A DNA stretch of 64,000 nt, taken from Adiantum capillus-veneris (taxonomy: Eukaryota; Streptophyta; Polypodiopsida; Polypodiales; Pteridaceae). Each line of letters opens with the position of its first letter. Within the stretch, counting starts at the first letter, position 1. The notes under the pieces are model-generated. The model did not search any database, was not told the origin of the DNA, and saw only the letters and a list, made by a program, of their open reading frames with translations. Made by a program: the position numbers and the translations under genes. The stretch is taken from assembly GCA_014529385.2 (NCBI GenBank), contig CM043969.1:17179446-17243445 (forward strand), written 5' to 3'. Shown here in pieces: positions 11,692-23,965 of this stretch.

Positions 11692-12360
11692 CTCGAATAG
11701 GAGCAAAGGGGGAAGCTTTCTCCTACTCCGATCCTCGGCAAGCAAAGCTCCCTCTCTCTTGCTCTCGTCATCAAAACAAGCGAAGCCTGGAGGGAGGAGG
11801 AGGTGAAGAAAAGCACTAAAGAAAAGGCTTTCTCTCTTGAGAAGGAGAAGCAAGGCAAGCTTTCAGAGCTCGGAGCAAGCTGAGCATGAAGGAAAATTGG
11901 GAAGTCTAGAGCACGATGAGGCGAGAAGAACTAAGAAGCTTGAGCATAGGCCAAGAGCATCGGTAATTGAAAAGCATCGAAGGGAAATTAACGAAGAGTT
12001 GAACGAGGATAATAGGGTAACATTAGCGAAGGCAAGGAAGTGAAACAAAGAATGCTCGAAAAGAGGTAACCAAAGGTATACAGAGCCTGACGACAATCAA
12101 GGTAAGTCGATTAGAGGAGACGGAAAAATTTGTGAGTGGAAATTAAGCCAATGCAAATCATAAGGAGCAGGACGCTACAACATATTTGATAATAACTGAA
12201 ACTTGATGATGATCAAGGCAGTGAACTCAATTGAAGCTTATAGAATCCGCGAGGTATTTGAAGCAGATAAAGCGACAGAGGAGTAAAAATTCCATCACCG
12301 TCATCCGTTAAACATTGAATTAGCAACGATTAAAAAGTGGTGAGTAAGGACATGAAAGTT

Positions 12361-14190
12361 CTGGGGAAGTTCAGAACTAGCACTTAAAAAGTAGCTGGGA
12401 GGGACAAAATACTAGGCGACAGACCAGCATTAGCACTAGATAGTAGTCCAACACAACTTGAAAGTGGAGGAGCTCTTGTGAAACGTGTTTGATGACCACT
12501 TTATAGTGGTGAGCGACTAGTTCAAAGTGGCCAGCCATCAATTAAAATCTAGCACTTAAAAAGTAGCTGGGAGGGACAAAATACTAGGCGACAGACCAGC
12601 ATTAGAACTAGATAGTGGTCCAACACAACTTGGAAGTGGAGGAGCTCTTGTGAAAAGTGCTTGATGACCACTTGAGAGTCGTGAGCAACTAGCTCAAAGT
12701 GGGAAGTCACCACTTGAACGCGGATTCTGGTCACTTGAATGCGGTTTCTGGCCACTTGAAAGCGGGAACTTGCCGCTTGATTGCAGTGACAAGGTTTTAG
12801 CTACCACTTGAAAGTGGTGTCTTGCCACTTGGGAGTGGTGCCTCATCAGTTGCATGGAGTGATGACTGACGTAGTGACTTAGCACATTGGGCAGTCACCA
12901 CTTGAATGCTGATTCTGGTCACTTGAATGCGGTGTCTGGCCACTTGAAAGCGGGAGCTTGCCGCTTGATTTCAGTGACAAGGTTTAAGCTACCACTTGAA
13001 AGTGGTATCTCACCACTTGATGACCACTTGAGAATGGTGAGCAACTAGTTCAAAGTGGGCAGTCAACACTTGAACGCGGATTCTAGTCATTGGAATGCGA
13101 TGTTTGGCCACTTGAAAGTGGTGTCTCACCACTTGCATGGAGTGATGACTAACGTAGTGACTTTGCACATGAAAGTGGTGTCTCACCACTTGATGACCAC
13201 TTGAGAGTGGTGAGAAACTAGTTCAAAGTGGGCAGTCACCACTTTAACGCGTTTTCTGGTCACTTGAATGCGGTGTCCGGCCACTTGAAAGCGGAAAATT
13301 TCCGCTTGATTGCAGTGACAAGGTTTTAGTTACTACTTGAAAGTGGTGTCACACCACTTGGGAGTGGTGCCTCACCACTTGCATGGAGTGATGGACTGAC
13401 GTAGTGACTTATCACATGAAAGTGGCTTCTCACCACTTGAATGCGGTCAGACACCACATAAAAGTGGTTTTTATACGTGTAAGTGTTGTGTGCACCGCTT
13501 CATTGTGGTGTGACAGCACTTGTAAGTGTTTACTAACAAAATGTGTTCAAACTCCACTAATATGGTTTTGGTTACCATCATAAGGTGGTGGGCACCATTC
13601 GTGCAACAACAATAAAAAGTCTATGGCACTACTATAAATGTTGCACCATGACTAAAAGCTGCTACATCACTTGGAAAAAGTGAGCTGCACCACCAAAAAC
13701 GTTTGCACCTGTAACACCCCTACGAGTTTGTAAAACACGTCTGTTAGCATTGGGTAAACAAGACTTTTTAGTGGTTGAACACCACTTTGTAGGGTTTAAG
13801 GTGAAGCGTTGGTGCATTTCTAGTAAAAACTGTTTCTTAAACATTAAAACCTGTTGCAAAACATTAAAAACTGGCTCAAACACACTAAAAAGTGGTGTGG
13901 AAACAAAAGTAAAAGTGCTTCAAAAACATGTAGAACTATTAATCAAATTTTAGAAGTGGTTCAGATACAATTAGAGACCAGTATAGTAATGTTTCACCAC
14001 TTTTTAATGTTGCAGCACCACTAGAAAGTGGTGCAAAACACCAAAACAAGCTGTAGAACTAATAAAGAGAAGTATAAAAACATAATGTTGTGGCAGTAAT
14101 GAGTTGTAGCACCAATAAAAAGTGGTATAGAAACATAATGTTGTAGTAGGAATATGAGTTGTAGCACCAATAAAAAGTGCTAAAAAAATA
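12361..14190. repeat. CACTTGAAAGTGGTG minisatellite with higher-order units
   Basis: Long field of ACCACTTGAAAGTGGTG-like palindromic monomers. A 172-bp unit is duplicated at its start (from 12377 and 12549). Larger units beginning 'cagtcaccacttgaa' recur near 12704, 12893, 13054 and 13230. From about 13460 the monomers drift to the 'caccantaaaaagtggt' type. The block abuts the CAG|GTAATT donor-like site that ends the transposase N-terminal exon (minus strand, near 14200). It therefore probably occupies that gene's intron. Confidence 0.9.
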
Positions 14191-14198
14191 TATCAATT

Positions 14199-14984
14199 AC
14201 CTGAGGCTCCTCAAGAAGGTGGATTGGATGCTTTACATATGAACATCTAGCTAGTCTCTTACTGCAAACATCTTTCTTGTTGGGGGACACCCTCGTCTCA
14301 TCCGTCCAAATTGAAAGACTATGTCTTTAACAGTTTGAGTGATGTGAGTTCTCCGTGCATCATCTCTATGACACGCAGATGCAGGGAACGAACCATCGGA
14401 TTCACTTGACACTATTAAGTGATGTTTGGCTGAATATAAGTTTCTTTTGTGGATCCCCATAATCTTGGCAGCTTGCGGTATGCTCATGTCAGTGTTTTGC
14501 TCCTTGCTTCCACCATTCACCAACATCAACATTGCTGATTTCTTCACAAAAAACTTGTCTGAAGATCTTGGGACCTTCACATGATTCAAAGTGTTGCGGA
14601 TGTTTCTCAGCATAATTGCTTCCAACTCTTTGGATTTAGTTTGCATAGTAAGGAAGCAAGGATGTTGAAGAAGTTCATCAAAGATTTCCTTCCTACCACT
14701 TGCATCCATTCCCACGGTTAATGTATCAAAGTGTTGTACCATAGATTGACATATCCTTCGTTTCTTTCTTTCATCCATCTCCCCCGTATTGCTTTCTATC
14801 ACAAGTTGACCGTTGCCTTACGTTGCTTTCGTTTCTGAGTAGCCCAATATTCCCTCATTAATTTTCTGCGTTGAAGTTGAGCTTCTCTACTCAATGACGA
14901 TGAGTTGATAGACAATTCTTCACTGTGCTCCATTGTTGCAGTACTTTCAAAGGATTGCTCTACAAGAAATACAATACAAATCAT
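14199..14984 (-). pseudogene. N-terminal region of transposase-like gene (left locus)
   Basis: Two minus-strand ORFs (14799-14984 and 14251-14802) form one near-continuous reading. It holds a Lys/Arg-rich segment (QRRKLMREYWATQKRKQRK), a helical block (RKEIFDELLQHP), LRNIRNTLNHVKVPRSSDK, AAKIMGIHKRNLYSAKHH and THITQTVKDIVFQF. The block IPQAAKIMGIHKRNLYSA resembles a helix-turn-helix. The same blocks occur in order on + at 28891-29905. A one-base change in a C-run near 14281 is needed to continue into NKKDVC and KHPIHLLEEPQ before the donor at about 14198. This is the probable DNA-binding part of a DDE-type transposase-like protein. It has a 61-aa leader and a GA microsatellite just upstream. 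Confidence 0.65.
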
Positions 14985-15059
14985 AACTACACGCTATACT
15001 TTTAATTAATACATGGCACTTCTTGCACTAATTAGCAAGATACTAACAAAACATAATAA

Positions 15060-15187
15060 GTGTTTACATACCTCAAGAATCATCAAGTAGAAGAGGAACC
15101 TATAGAGATAGAGTTCGTGAGAGAGAGAGAGAGAAGGAGTGCTGAGAGAGAGAGAGAGATGAGCGCGAGCTCAGACATAAGAGGAGC

Positions 15188-15260
<73 letters not shown>

Positions 15261-15420
15261 CTGAGCGATACAGAAAGCTCAGCAAGAGCTCTGTGCGAGA
15301 GAGACAGAGAGGAGCTAGATAGAGCTCCAAGAGAGATCTCAAAGACAAAGAAAACTCAAAGCAGAGAGAAAGCTCAGACAGGTTGTAGCGGGAAAGAAGA
15401 GGCGGACAATAATCTAGCGT
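15060..15420. repeat. (GA)n microsatellite region upstream of left transposase gene
   Basis: GA tracts at 15119-15133, 15146-15158 and 15194-15254 lie within GA-rich sequence. In the minus-strand sense of the adjacent gene this is a (CT)n tract, as found at 28692-28752 upstream of the right copy. The ORFs across it are artefacts. Confidence 0.9.
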
Positions 15421-15464
15421 TCAGCAGTAAATTACATTTAGTCTCATTAATTGTGGTACGTTAG

Positions 15465-18400
15465 GAGACTTAATTGACGTACCTTAGGAGAGTGATATTC
15501 TTTTTGAGATTTGAAGTACTTTTAAAACAACCACTTTTAAGTGCAAAAAAGCAATGTCCTTGACATTACTTTCCAGGCCACCTATACATGCTTTCACCCA
15601 TATACCAAAAAGGGAAATTGTAAAAAAGAACCAACCAGTGTTTGAACAACCCACATACTAGCTCATAGTAGTACGTCCAGTGATAGATCAGAAAGGATGG
15701 TTCATTTCAGAGGAAATAATATATTATAGCCCATCTTCTCTAGAGCTGAAGGATATTACTCGAGTGAACCCAAAAATCTATTTAGAGCCAAACTCTCGTC
15801 CATCGAAAATCAGACTTCAAAGTTGTGACCAAACGAGGATATACTTTGATCAAAATAGTCATAGATATAGACGAGAGTCTAGCATCTATGATGCCTTAGG
15901 TCCTGAAACCATAGAAGCTCATATCATAGGACACCCATGGATAGAAAATATCAGGGAAAAGATAATGCTATCTACAGCTTGACTTGGGGAATAATTTGCC
16001 ATGTTTCACGGAGATACATAGGAAACTATGCAAAAAGTTCACGGATGCCAAACATCAATAATGCTACCCAAAGTGTACCTTCACAATCCCAAAAGGTGAG
16101 ACTAAACCAGAGCCATACAATTTTGAACTCTTACAATGAAGCAAACTATAGTGATCACCCTAGGAAGGGGAGAGTTGTAAATCCATCAAGCTCAGCTTAT
16201 GTACTAGAAAATGCTACATCAGTTAGAAGCCCTAGAGACTCTAACCAACAGACCTCTTGAAGGAAGAAACCATTGAAAGACCATATGGTTGTTGGAAGTT
16301 TCCAATTCACCCAGATTCCATCAAAATCTGCAGATAAATGCCTCTATGAAGATCATCAAGGACAGAAGTTTCAGCTAATCTCCACAAGTTAGCGTCGAAA
16401 GCCTACAAATCCAATAGTGGTTAAACAATTACATGTGACCAAGCTGACATATGCATATCAAGATGCACATTGTAACAAATATCAACAAGATCATGACCTT
16501 ATACCAACCCCTATGGATGGCCCGACTAAAGTCAAAGACTATCTGAAGATGATGCAAAGCCTCAAGCTGCCAGAATAGGTGACAAAACAATTAAAGTCAA
16601 TAGAAGCTAAAGTTCAGAAAGCTACACAAAGGTCACCACCAAAATCTCCTTCGAAGAGATAGATTCTGCCAGAAAGTCCAGTGGATCTATTAAGATCACA
16701 AGTTACCCAGATGCAGGACGACAATGCTCAACGATTGCAAAAAAGTGCAGTATCACAATCATGTGAGTCAACATCAATTGAAGCAGGTGATCAAAGCAAA
16801 GAAAGTGCAGATAAAGTTCAAACAAAGGATTTTCACTTGACGTTACTTCATATGCTCTAACTTGTGGTTTTGGCACTCATATTTGTCTGTTACCTCCATA
16901 GTACTCCTGTTCTTTTAAGCTCCATCGTGATGCTACCCATCCCATGTGTTTGTCTTTCTGTGTTGATTTCCCATCCTTAATCTAGACCAGATCATTGACT
17001 TTGACTAAATTTCTCTGAACAAACACTTGCTTGACTTTACTTTGCTTTCTTGAGTACTTTGGCTGATATACCTTTGATTTGTTGGGTGTCTCCTTAGAGG
17101 TTTCAGTTGGGTCAGCAATTGACTTGAAAATTTGAAAAATTGACTTGCTTGAAGAAGCTAATATATGAGGGTCCTTTGATGTAGAGGCATATGATGTCAC
17201 TCCTTTTGTTCCCAAGGAAGAAGGCCCATAAGGTATCAATCTCGACAATATCCTAGGATACCTAAGAAGCAGGTAAACAACAAAAAACATTGAAAGATGC
17301 TAAAGTCTACCACAACTCTCAAGAGGATACAGAACAAAGACGGATCTCAAAGAATGTTCCTCTTAGACAAGGATTCTACACAGGGTATACAAATATTTTG
17401 TCTACCAGTAAACCACAAGCCAACTACAACTACACCATACCTACATGAAGATCTCAAGAACTCAACAAGTAGAGCTCAACAAAGTCAACAAAGGAGATAC
17501 AAAGGTCATCAAGAGATTTGGATTCCTAAGTCTTCCAATGAACTGAGTCAAAAGATAAATGACGACAGTGAACAGAGGCCTACAACAACATCAAAGAATC
17601 CTATCAACAATTTGTAGTAAGCACAAGAATGTAAAAAGTCAAGTCGCCAGGGTGCAAAAAACACTCTTTGGCATAGTTAGAGTCGGGCTGCTGAGCCATG
17701 AGATGAGCAAAGCATTAGTCTCAAAGCTTCAAGTCATATTAAACTCCGTGCTAAGAGTCATAGTTATTAGGCTTACGCTCAAGCTGGAAGAGTTGAGCAT
17801 ATCTAAGTTGTGTTGATCATGCTGGATGAGGTGGACATAAGATTCTAAGTCTATTAACTTACAATTGGTGGAGTGTCGTAAAGTCCAATTCTCATGCACA
17901 ATGCACAGTAAGATGAGAGCACATATACTCGACGATGAAAACCATTCTTAAAGGGGTGCCATCTTGCAAAGCCATGGCATATGCTTTTATAGCTACACCA
18001 TCTTTCTGAAGAACCCCTCAAAATTTTTCTTGCACAGCATATTGTTTTCCATGCATTTTTGTGTATGCATAAATAGGATGTTCCATTATTGGAGATATGC
18101 ATTAGACACTATTTTTTTCTTCCACCTATGCACCTTGAGTGGACTACAATAGGCAAACCAATTTTCCATCATGCTACCCTTTCATATTTGTTGCCTTTTT
18201 ACTTCCATATCTAGCATTAGATAATCCCTTGAGTACTTTATTAATATTTCCCATGCTAATAAGTATTCCAATAATGCGTGTATTCCAAAGACACTTATTT
18301 CCACTGGGTTTTTTCCCTTTGGTCATCCAGGTATTAGAACCTAATTTAGAACCTCATCATTCTACTTCCCTTGTACATACTTTTCATAAATAAACAACAA

Positions 18401-18582
18401 TCTCATCATTATGCTATTACAAAGGACAAATGAAACATCATTTCTCACATCAAACATATTCAAACCAATGAAGATGCTGCAACAAATTGAACCTCATCAA
18501 CAAATCCAACAAAAAATAAAGACAATCAGCCCATCAACAACCAATCAAAAACCTTCCACAGCCTCCACAGACACTTTTCAAT
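15465..18582. other. Unrecognised sequence, possibly decayed interior of element D
   Basis: It contains several modest ORFs: 15680-15982 (+, with HPWIENIREK), 15937-16260 (+), 17297-17617 (+, with HQEIWIPKSS) and 16982-17290 (-). Polar Lys/Gln/Ser-rich + strand stretches lie at 16500-16830. None matches a family I can name. Because it ends in a polypurine tract and LTR-like start on + (18605-18621), it may be the gag-like interior of a plus-strand LTR element. This is inference; no RT or integrase motif was seen. Confidence 0.35.
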
Positions 18583-19061
18583 AGTGCCCAAGGACGGGCA
18601 CTAAAATCGGAAGGGGGGAATGTTAACTGAGTCAACGTCAGTTAACAGAAGTTGCTGAAGATCAAAGATGTATAAATGCACATCGAGGATGAATACAAAG
18701 AAGCAGTAAAGATTGGACACTATGCAACAATGAAACCCCCAACAAAAAGTGATTATTTGAAGAGGGAAAACCCTAACTAGTGGCCTCACAACCTCAAACA
18801 TGCAATGGAAACAACGTGGAACTGCACTAGCACCCTGATTTGGAATTGCAGTATCTCTTTTCTTAAATGTCCAAAAGAGCTTCTTTTTGGCTCTATAAAC
18901 TCACCCTCATCTTGAGCAAGGATGGAATTGTCCTTGATGTAGTATCTTGAGCTATTTTATGCTAATTATGGGCTATATTTTATCAGTTTATGGACATTAT
19001 AAGCCATTTTTAGCCCAAAAATGCCCCTTTTTGCCCGTAAAGTCCCAAACAAACTAGGAAA
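18583..19061 (+). mobile_element. 3' end of an LTR element (D): polypurine tract and LTR start
   Basis: A GGAAGGGGGGAA polypurine tract (18609-18620) is followed by TGTTAACTGAGTCAACG, a plausible 3' LTR start. A hairpin AGTGCCC/GGGCACT precedes the tract (about 18583-18602). A perfect 9-bp inverted repeat (18622-18630 with 18638-18646) opens the LTR. TATAAAC lies near 18894. Element C interrupts the sequence at 19061, and it resumes at 27027. The 5' LTR was not found, so the element is unclassified. Confidence 0.45.
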
Positions 19062-20952
19062 TGTGAGGGCCATTCCAAGGACCTTATCATTTGCCATCCA
19101 TAGGCATCGCCGTGGAAGTGATGGGATTTTTATGTTCAAGCAACATGGTCACGACGTCCGTGAAGCTATCCCCTTACTCTCCCCTTCGAATTTGCAAAAC
19201 AAACTTGAAAGTAAACAAACTTGAAATGAACAATGCATATTCTTTCTATAATGAGTTTTGCTTTGGTGTGATCTATACGTGGTAAACACAAAACTTCGGA
19301 ATGCACCAACTTACAATCTTGAGAGAAATAATCAAGAAAATTCCTTTGAGTACTTATGTAAGAGTAAAACCCTTCCATGCATGGTAGTGTAAGCGTAAAG
19401 AAAATTGCAAAGTTCCTAAGAGTGGACATGCTAGTGTAATGAAAAATGCTAATGTAATAGTATGTGAATGATTAACAAATTCTTCTTTAAGAAGGGGTTT
19501 AGCATACCTTTGCTACTGTGGAGAGGATTAATTATGTAGCTCTAGGAGAGGTTTAAGGATTTGGGTTTTCTCCAATTGGGATAACCTTACTTAAAATGAG
19601 AATCCTCTTACAAAAGAAACTCCCTTGTTTATGATAGAATTATCCTTCAAGACTCAATTTCTTCTTGAGAAAATTATATATTAGCTTAATTATGTCACTA
19701 AAAAGCTTATGCACATATTTTATAGAGAGAGAGAAAAAGGATTCTTCCTTTATTTAAATTGAAAGCATGAAAAAAAGTTGTGATCCTTTTTATGAGAGCA
19801 TTTCTTTTAGAGAAATTATATTGCCTATTTTGGGAAACTAAAGTTGATTCCAAAATTTAATTTCCTTTGATTTATGGCCTTTTAGGTCATTTAAATAAGA
19901 GTAAGAGAGTAACTTAAAAGTCGATCAACAAAATGTTTCAGGAGAATTAGGGGTAATTATACATATTAGTCACCATTCATCATGCATAATATTTAGTTAA
20001 GTATGATCTCCAGGCACCTATGGATAAAGAGAGTGCTTTCTACTCTCTCTATGCCAAATTAGCATGGTACTCTAAAGAACTTGAAATAACATTGTAGTTA
20101 GTGGTTAGCAACATTGCTAGTTATAACAAGAGAAAATTAGTAGTTTGTCCTTCTAAGAAAGAGGAAAGTTTGATTATGTAAATGTGAGAGCTTAAGCATG
20201 AATTAATGTAGAATGAAGAGTAACCCAATGTTTAAGTTGTGCAATGGCATGAAGATGACAAGAAAACATTACCTTGGTGTGTGTATGGTAAGAGTCTTCT
20301 CCTTGCTTTGGGTGATTGAATAAGCTTGTTGGTGTAGTCGACTCTTCCCCTCTTCAAGATCACCAATTGTGCTACTTGTAAGGAGAAATGGAAAGAGGCA
20401 AGAGACATTCAAGCTATGGAAATCTTAGGGGTTATGAGAGAGTGTAATGGGAAGAAGAAGATCAAGTTATAGGAAGCATGGTTATGGTTTTTGGCCATGG
20501 ATTCTCTTGGAGAGGAGGTGTGTGTGTGTATTGCAAGATAAGTGCTTTTACTTATCTTGATAGCTTATTTTCCTTATCTTGATAACTTATCTTTCTTTGG
20601 TAACTTGTCTTGATAAACTTATTTTACTTATTAAAACTTACTCAACAAGTTACTTACTCACCTTATCCTTATCTTCTCTTTTATTTATTTATCTTTTTCC
20701 TTTTTTCTTTTCCCGTATCTAATCTTTTCCTTATGCTAATTTTTCTCATAATAAAAAGCTAATTTCCTATGCATTGGTCATGTCCATGTTCCCATGGCAT
20801 AAGCTGGCTCGTGAGTATACCTTGGTGCTTGAATTGAACCCGAATTTTAGTCAAACATTTTTTTTCTATTATTTTCTTTTTCTTTTTCATCTTTTCAAGT
20901 TGGTGGCTTAGATGTGGTGGCCTTGCGTAAGGGCTAGGAGAAGGCTCTTACA
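19062..20952 (-). repeat. Element C 3' LTR (1891 bp)
   Basis: Matches the right LTR from 'catttgccatcc' (19088; 25489 on the right) onward. It lacks about 1.5 kb present after the first about 25 bp of the right copy, and about 120 bp near 20540. It has about 420 bp (19660-20090) missing from the right copy. Confidence 0.8.
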
Positions 20953-21202
20953 AACTGCCCAACAAAAAGAAAGAGATGTCCTCAGCTCGAAACAGTAAAG
21001 GAAGATGGAAAATCTTCATTCACAAGTTACACCTTTAATTTCTTCTCTAGCTGGTTCATCTATATAAGGCACAATCCATCCTCATCTCTTACGGTATTCT
21101 TAGCTTTATCTTTGTCTTTCTTCCCATCTCCTTGTCAATAACGTCTTAGGATTGTGTCTCTTATAACCCTTTCCGCTGTCTCTTTGCTCATTACCTTACT
21201 TT

Positions 21203-21514
21203 ATGGATCCGTGGGAAGAGATGGTTTTATTTGTGGCCATTCCTGATCATCTGTAGCACAAGTGAATCCATAAGGAGAGATTTGTGAAATGGTATGAGCA
21301 TCTACTGTTCCCTCACTTGGAAACTTCAGTAGCTCAAACCAAATGGTGGACGTTCTGAGACATAACAAGTGTGACACTTTGGGATTGGGATCACTTTTGC
21401 AACAATGTCCACTTGGCTAAGGTAATTGAAGCAATGGGTTTAGGTCCTGGATACTACTCTGTGATAAGGTCGATGTGTCAAGGATTCTTCAAGCGAGTCT
21501 ATTTGCTTGCATAG
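21203..21514 (+). pseudogene. Decayed plus-strand ORF inside element C, with TATA-like box
   Basis: From ATG 21203 one frame of 104 codons reads protein-like on + (MDPWEEMVLFVAIPDHL, KERFVKWYEHLLFPHLE, VTLWDWDHFCNNVHLAKV), interrupted by TAG, TGA and TGA. It ends at TAG 21512-21514. TATATAAG lies at 21061-21068, 135 bp before the ATG. It runs antisense to the element's RT. The family is not recognised. It could be a captured gene fragment or a plus-strand accessory gene. Confidence 0.35.
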
Positions 21515-22254
21515 TTTTTTCCTCATCAAAAGATATATCTTTACCCTCACTTTGATTTACCTCTTAGAAGGCCCTTTAACTTCTCACTTCATAAGAGATA
21601 AGTGCAACAATTTCCCAGTAAATTCTTCCTATGGATGCATGGCCTAATATGTGTCCTGCTTGTGATAGTTGCTTTTGTGATCATGTGATGGATGGGCTTA
21701 TTAACTTGTGAAAATCCATCTTCGTTGTATCCCTTAACAAATCCATCGTATATTAAGATCTTTCTTCTTGCCTTAAGTCCTTCTTTCTTTGATTTTTCTT
21801 GATAAACACAATTAAATTTGTTCTTGGCTTCCTATATATGGTATTTTGCAGAACTCCCTAAGAGAAATAAAAATGGGCTAACTTGATTCATATATTCATT
21901 TTGCAATTCCATACAATGTTTTGAGTTACAAAGAATAACAATAATCTTGTTATTATGTAGAAAAATAGTTAGGTTACATTGCTTGGGTGACAAAAAAAGT
22001 TAAGAAGACGGAGCTTTGTATTCATTGATTACATCGGGAAGATCAATAGGATATAAAAAGAAAAAAAATCACATTACAAAAGGTGATAAAATTGAGAAAT
22101 AAGGCATTCCCAATCTTCCCATGAGGCATCTTCAACCGAAAGATACGCCTTTTTCTACAAAGAAAGAGTCCTTGCCTTGATTACCATATAACTAGGCTTT
22201 TTCTAGAAGTTTCCATAACATGGCATACAAGATGTTCTCAGTCTTCTTAGGTGT

Positions 22255-22677
22255 TTGAAAATATGAGATCGTCATCAAAGAAATTCACAACAAAATCATC
22301 TAGCTCTTTTCTGAAAGGTCACTCACGACGGTTAAAGGTGGTAGGGGTGTTACCCAGACCGAAAGCATGAGTGTGAACTCATAATGGCTAAACCTTGTAT
22401 GGAAATATATTTTATGGATATCTTCTTTTTTGATCCCAACTTGATGATAGAAGCTTAATCTGAGATCGATCTTGGAAAAATATGTAGCATCCTTTTCTTC
22501 TAGTTGAGTAGGCTTATCATCATTCGTGCCTAGAGCTAGATGTGGTTGCATAGATTTGAGCAAGGTCTTAAGATTCTTGTCACGCCCAAAATCCTCTACG
22601 AATGCAAGACTAAACGGCATCTGATGTGGTACATGGACAACTTGAGGTGCTGGTGATACTCGTGTATCAGGAAGCAC
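22255..22677 (-). pseudogene. Ty3/gypsy reverse transcriptase relic (element C)
   Basis: The minus frame contains YFSKIDLRLSFYHQVGIKK (RT motif A region with the catalytic Asp) and HTRFSHYEF. After frame breaks it reads NFFDDDLIFS near 22262-22291 (motif C, FFDD variant). The region normally reading MPFGLTNAP is altered, and the frame changes at the ORF end. RT would have copied element RNA in the retrotransposition particle; this copy is dead. Confidence 0.8.
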
Positions 22678-23965
22678 ATAATTCTAAGTGTTAGCTACGA
22701 GCAAGTCCCAAGCAGCTCTATCTCTTGGGGGTTTATGTGGCTTATTTTTATGGTTGTGGCAAAAAAAACCACTTCCTCTCAGCAATAGGTTCATAAATAT
22801 CACAAATACACAAGGGTCTCTTAAAAAGTCTGACATTTCAAAAGGTGGATTCTCTTTATCACGTCCAAAACTATATTTGGGGAAATAATTAACGATCAAT
22901 AGAAACACTTCTTTAGCATTTTGTAAATGCTAAGTTCTCCCATTTCATTCTTTTGAGAGGACTGCCCTTAAAAACCCTAGGACTAACAATTATGAAAAAT
23001 ACAATGTTATAGGACGAATAAAATTTATCAGGAATTGCTTTTTTTTCATTTCTTTTTGGGAATATATATTGACCTCTTTTTGGATTCTAAGCTTGATGAT
23101 TCCTTCTTGGGTTTATTTAAGTTGATGAAATACTTGAATATGCATTACTTAAGTCTTTTGATCAATTGATTAACCTTGACTACTCATGAGGAACTTTGTA
23201 CATTCTTCCTTGTACTTGTATCTTGTTCTCTTCAATTCTATGCAAATATTACAGTCCCTTGATTGCAATAACTTGATCTTTCCCAACCACTCCATCCCTA
23301 AAGTTTCTTAATATATATATATATTATGTTTCCATTTTGCGTATACAAAATTGAATGAGAACTAGAATGAACTTTTAAGCTGTAATGAAGGTCTATGCCT
23401 TCCTTGTCTGTGAAAATAGTGAACCTACTAGCCCAATGAGCTCTCAACTCCTTATCCATGACCCAAGGCTCGAGTTCTAGTCTCTTAGTGACGAAGATAG
23501 ATTTAAACTTATCTTGAAAAATCTTCTTTGTTTCTTCAAAATATTAATTTTCAATATGGTATTATATACTCTAATCCAGTTTCAAAAATTTGATACAAAA
23601 ACTCATTGGCTTGACTACTTTCAAGTGAGTTTTTCTTACACTATCTTGCACTAAAACTTGTTAGACATTTGAGTCTAAAAAAGAAGCAATATCTATTGTA
23701 GGAAAGATGAGTTTCACAAAATAATCTAGCATGGATTCCTTTACTTATTTAGAGTTGCTACTCCCATTACCTCTGATACAATTTTGAGAACCTCTTCGTT
23801 TCAAGAGTTCCCTACTACTTTCTGTTTTCATTTACCATTGCACAATTTGGAGAACTTGTTCTCCTTGTTCCATGCCTTTTTTTGGTGAATACCTCACTCT
23901 CTTCCTGCAAAAGTTCTCCTTAAACCTCTGCTTGACCAAGGATAGAAAAGCCCTTTGGTACCACT

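Larger units (their letters stand above)
10296..12360. other. GC-richer foreign patch inside the left transposase gene
   Basis: About 2 kb clearly richer in G+C (repeated GCCGCCCAA near 11100-11210) than its surroundings. It replaces the transposase core that would be expected between the gene's two ends. It contains a PPR-like fragment (10880-11130), a CT microsatellite (11661-11690) and charged, repeat-influenced ORFs at 11214-11534 and 11837-12043 that I do not recognise. No element termini were identified. Confidence 0.5.

Noticed and set aside
4560-14190. AGTGGT/ACCACT blocks as MITE copies
   Set aside because: Monomers are short, continuous and degenerate, without target duplications; they behave as minisatellites. 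Only the 52-bp hairpin stands out.
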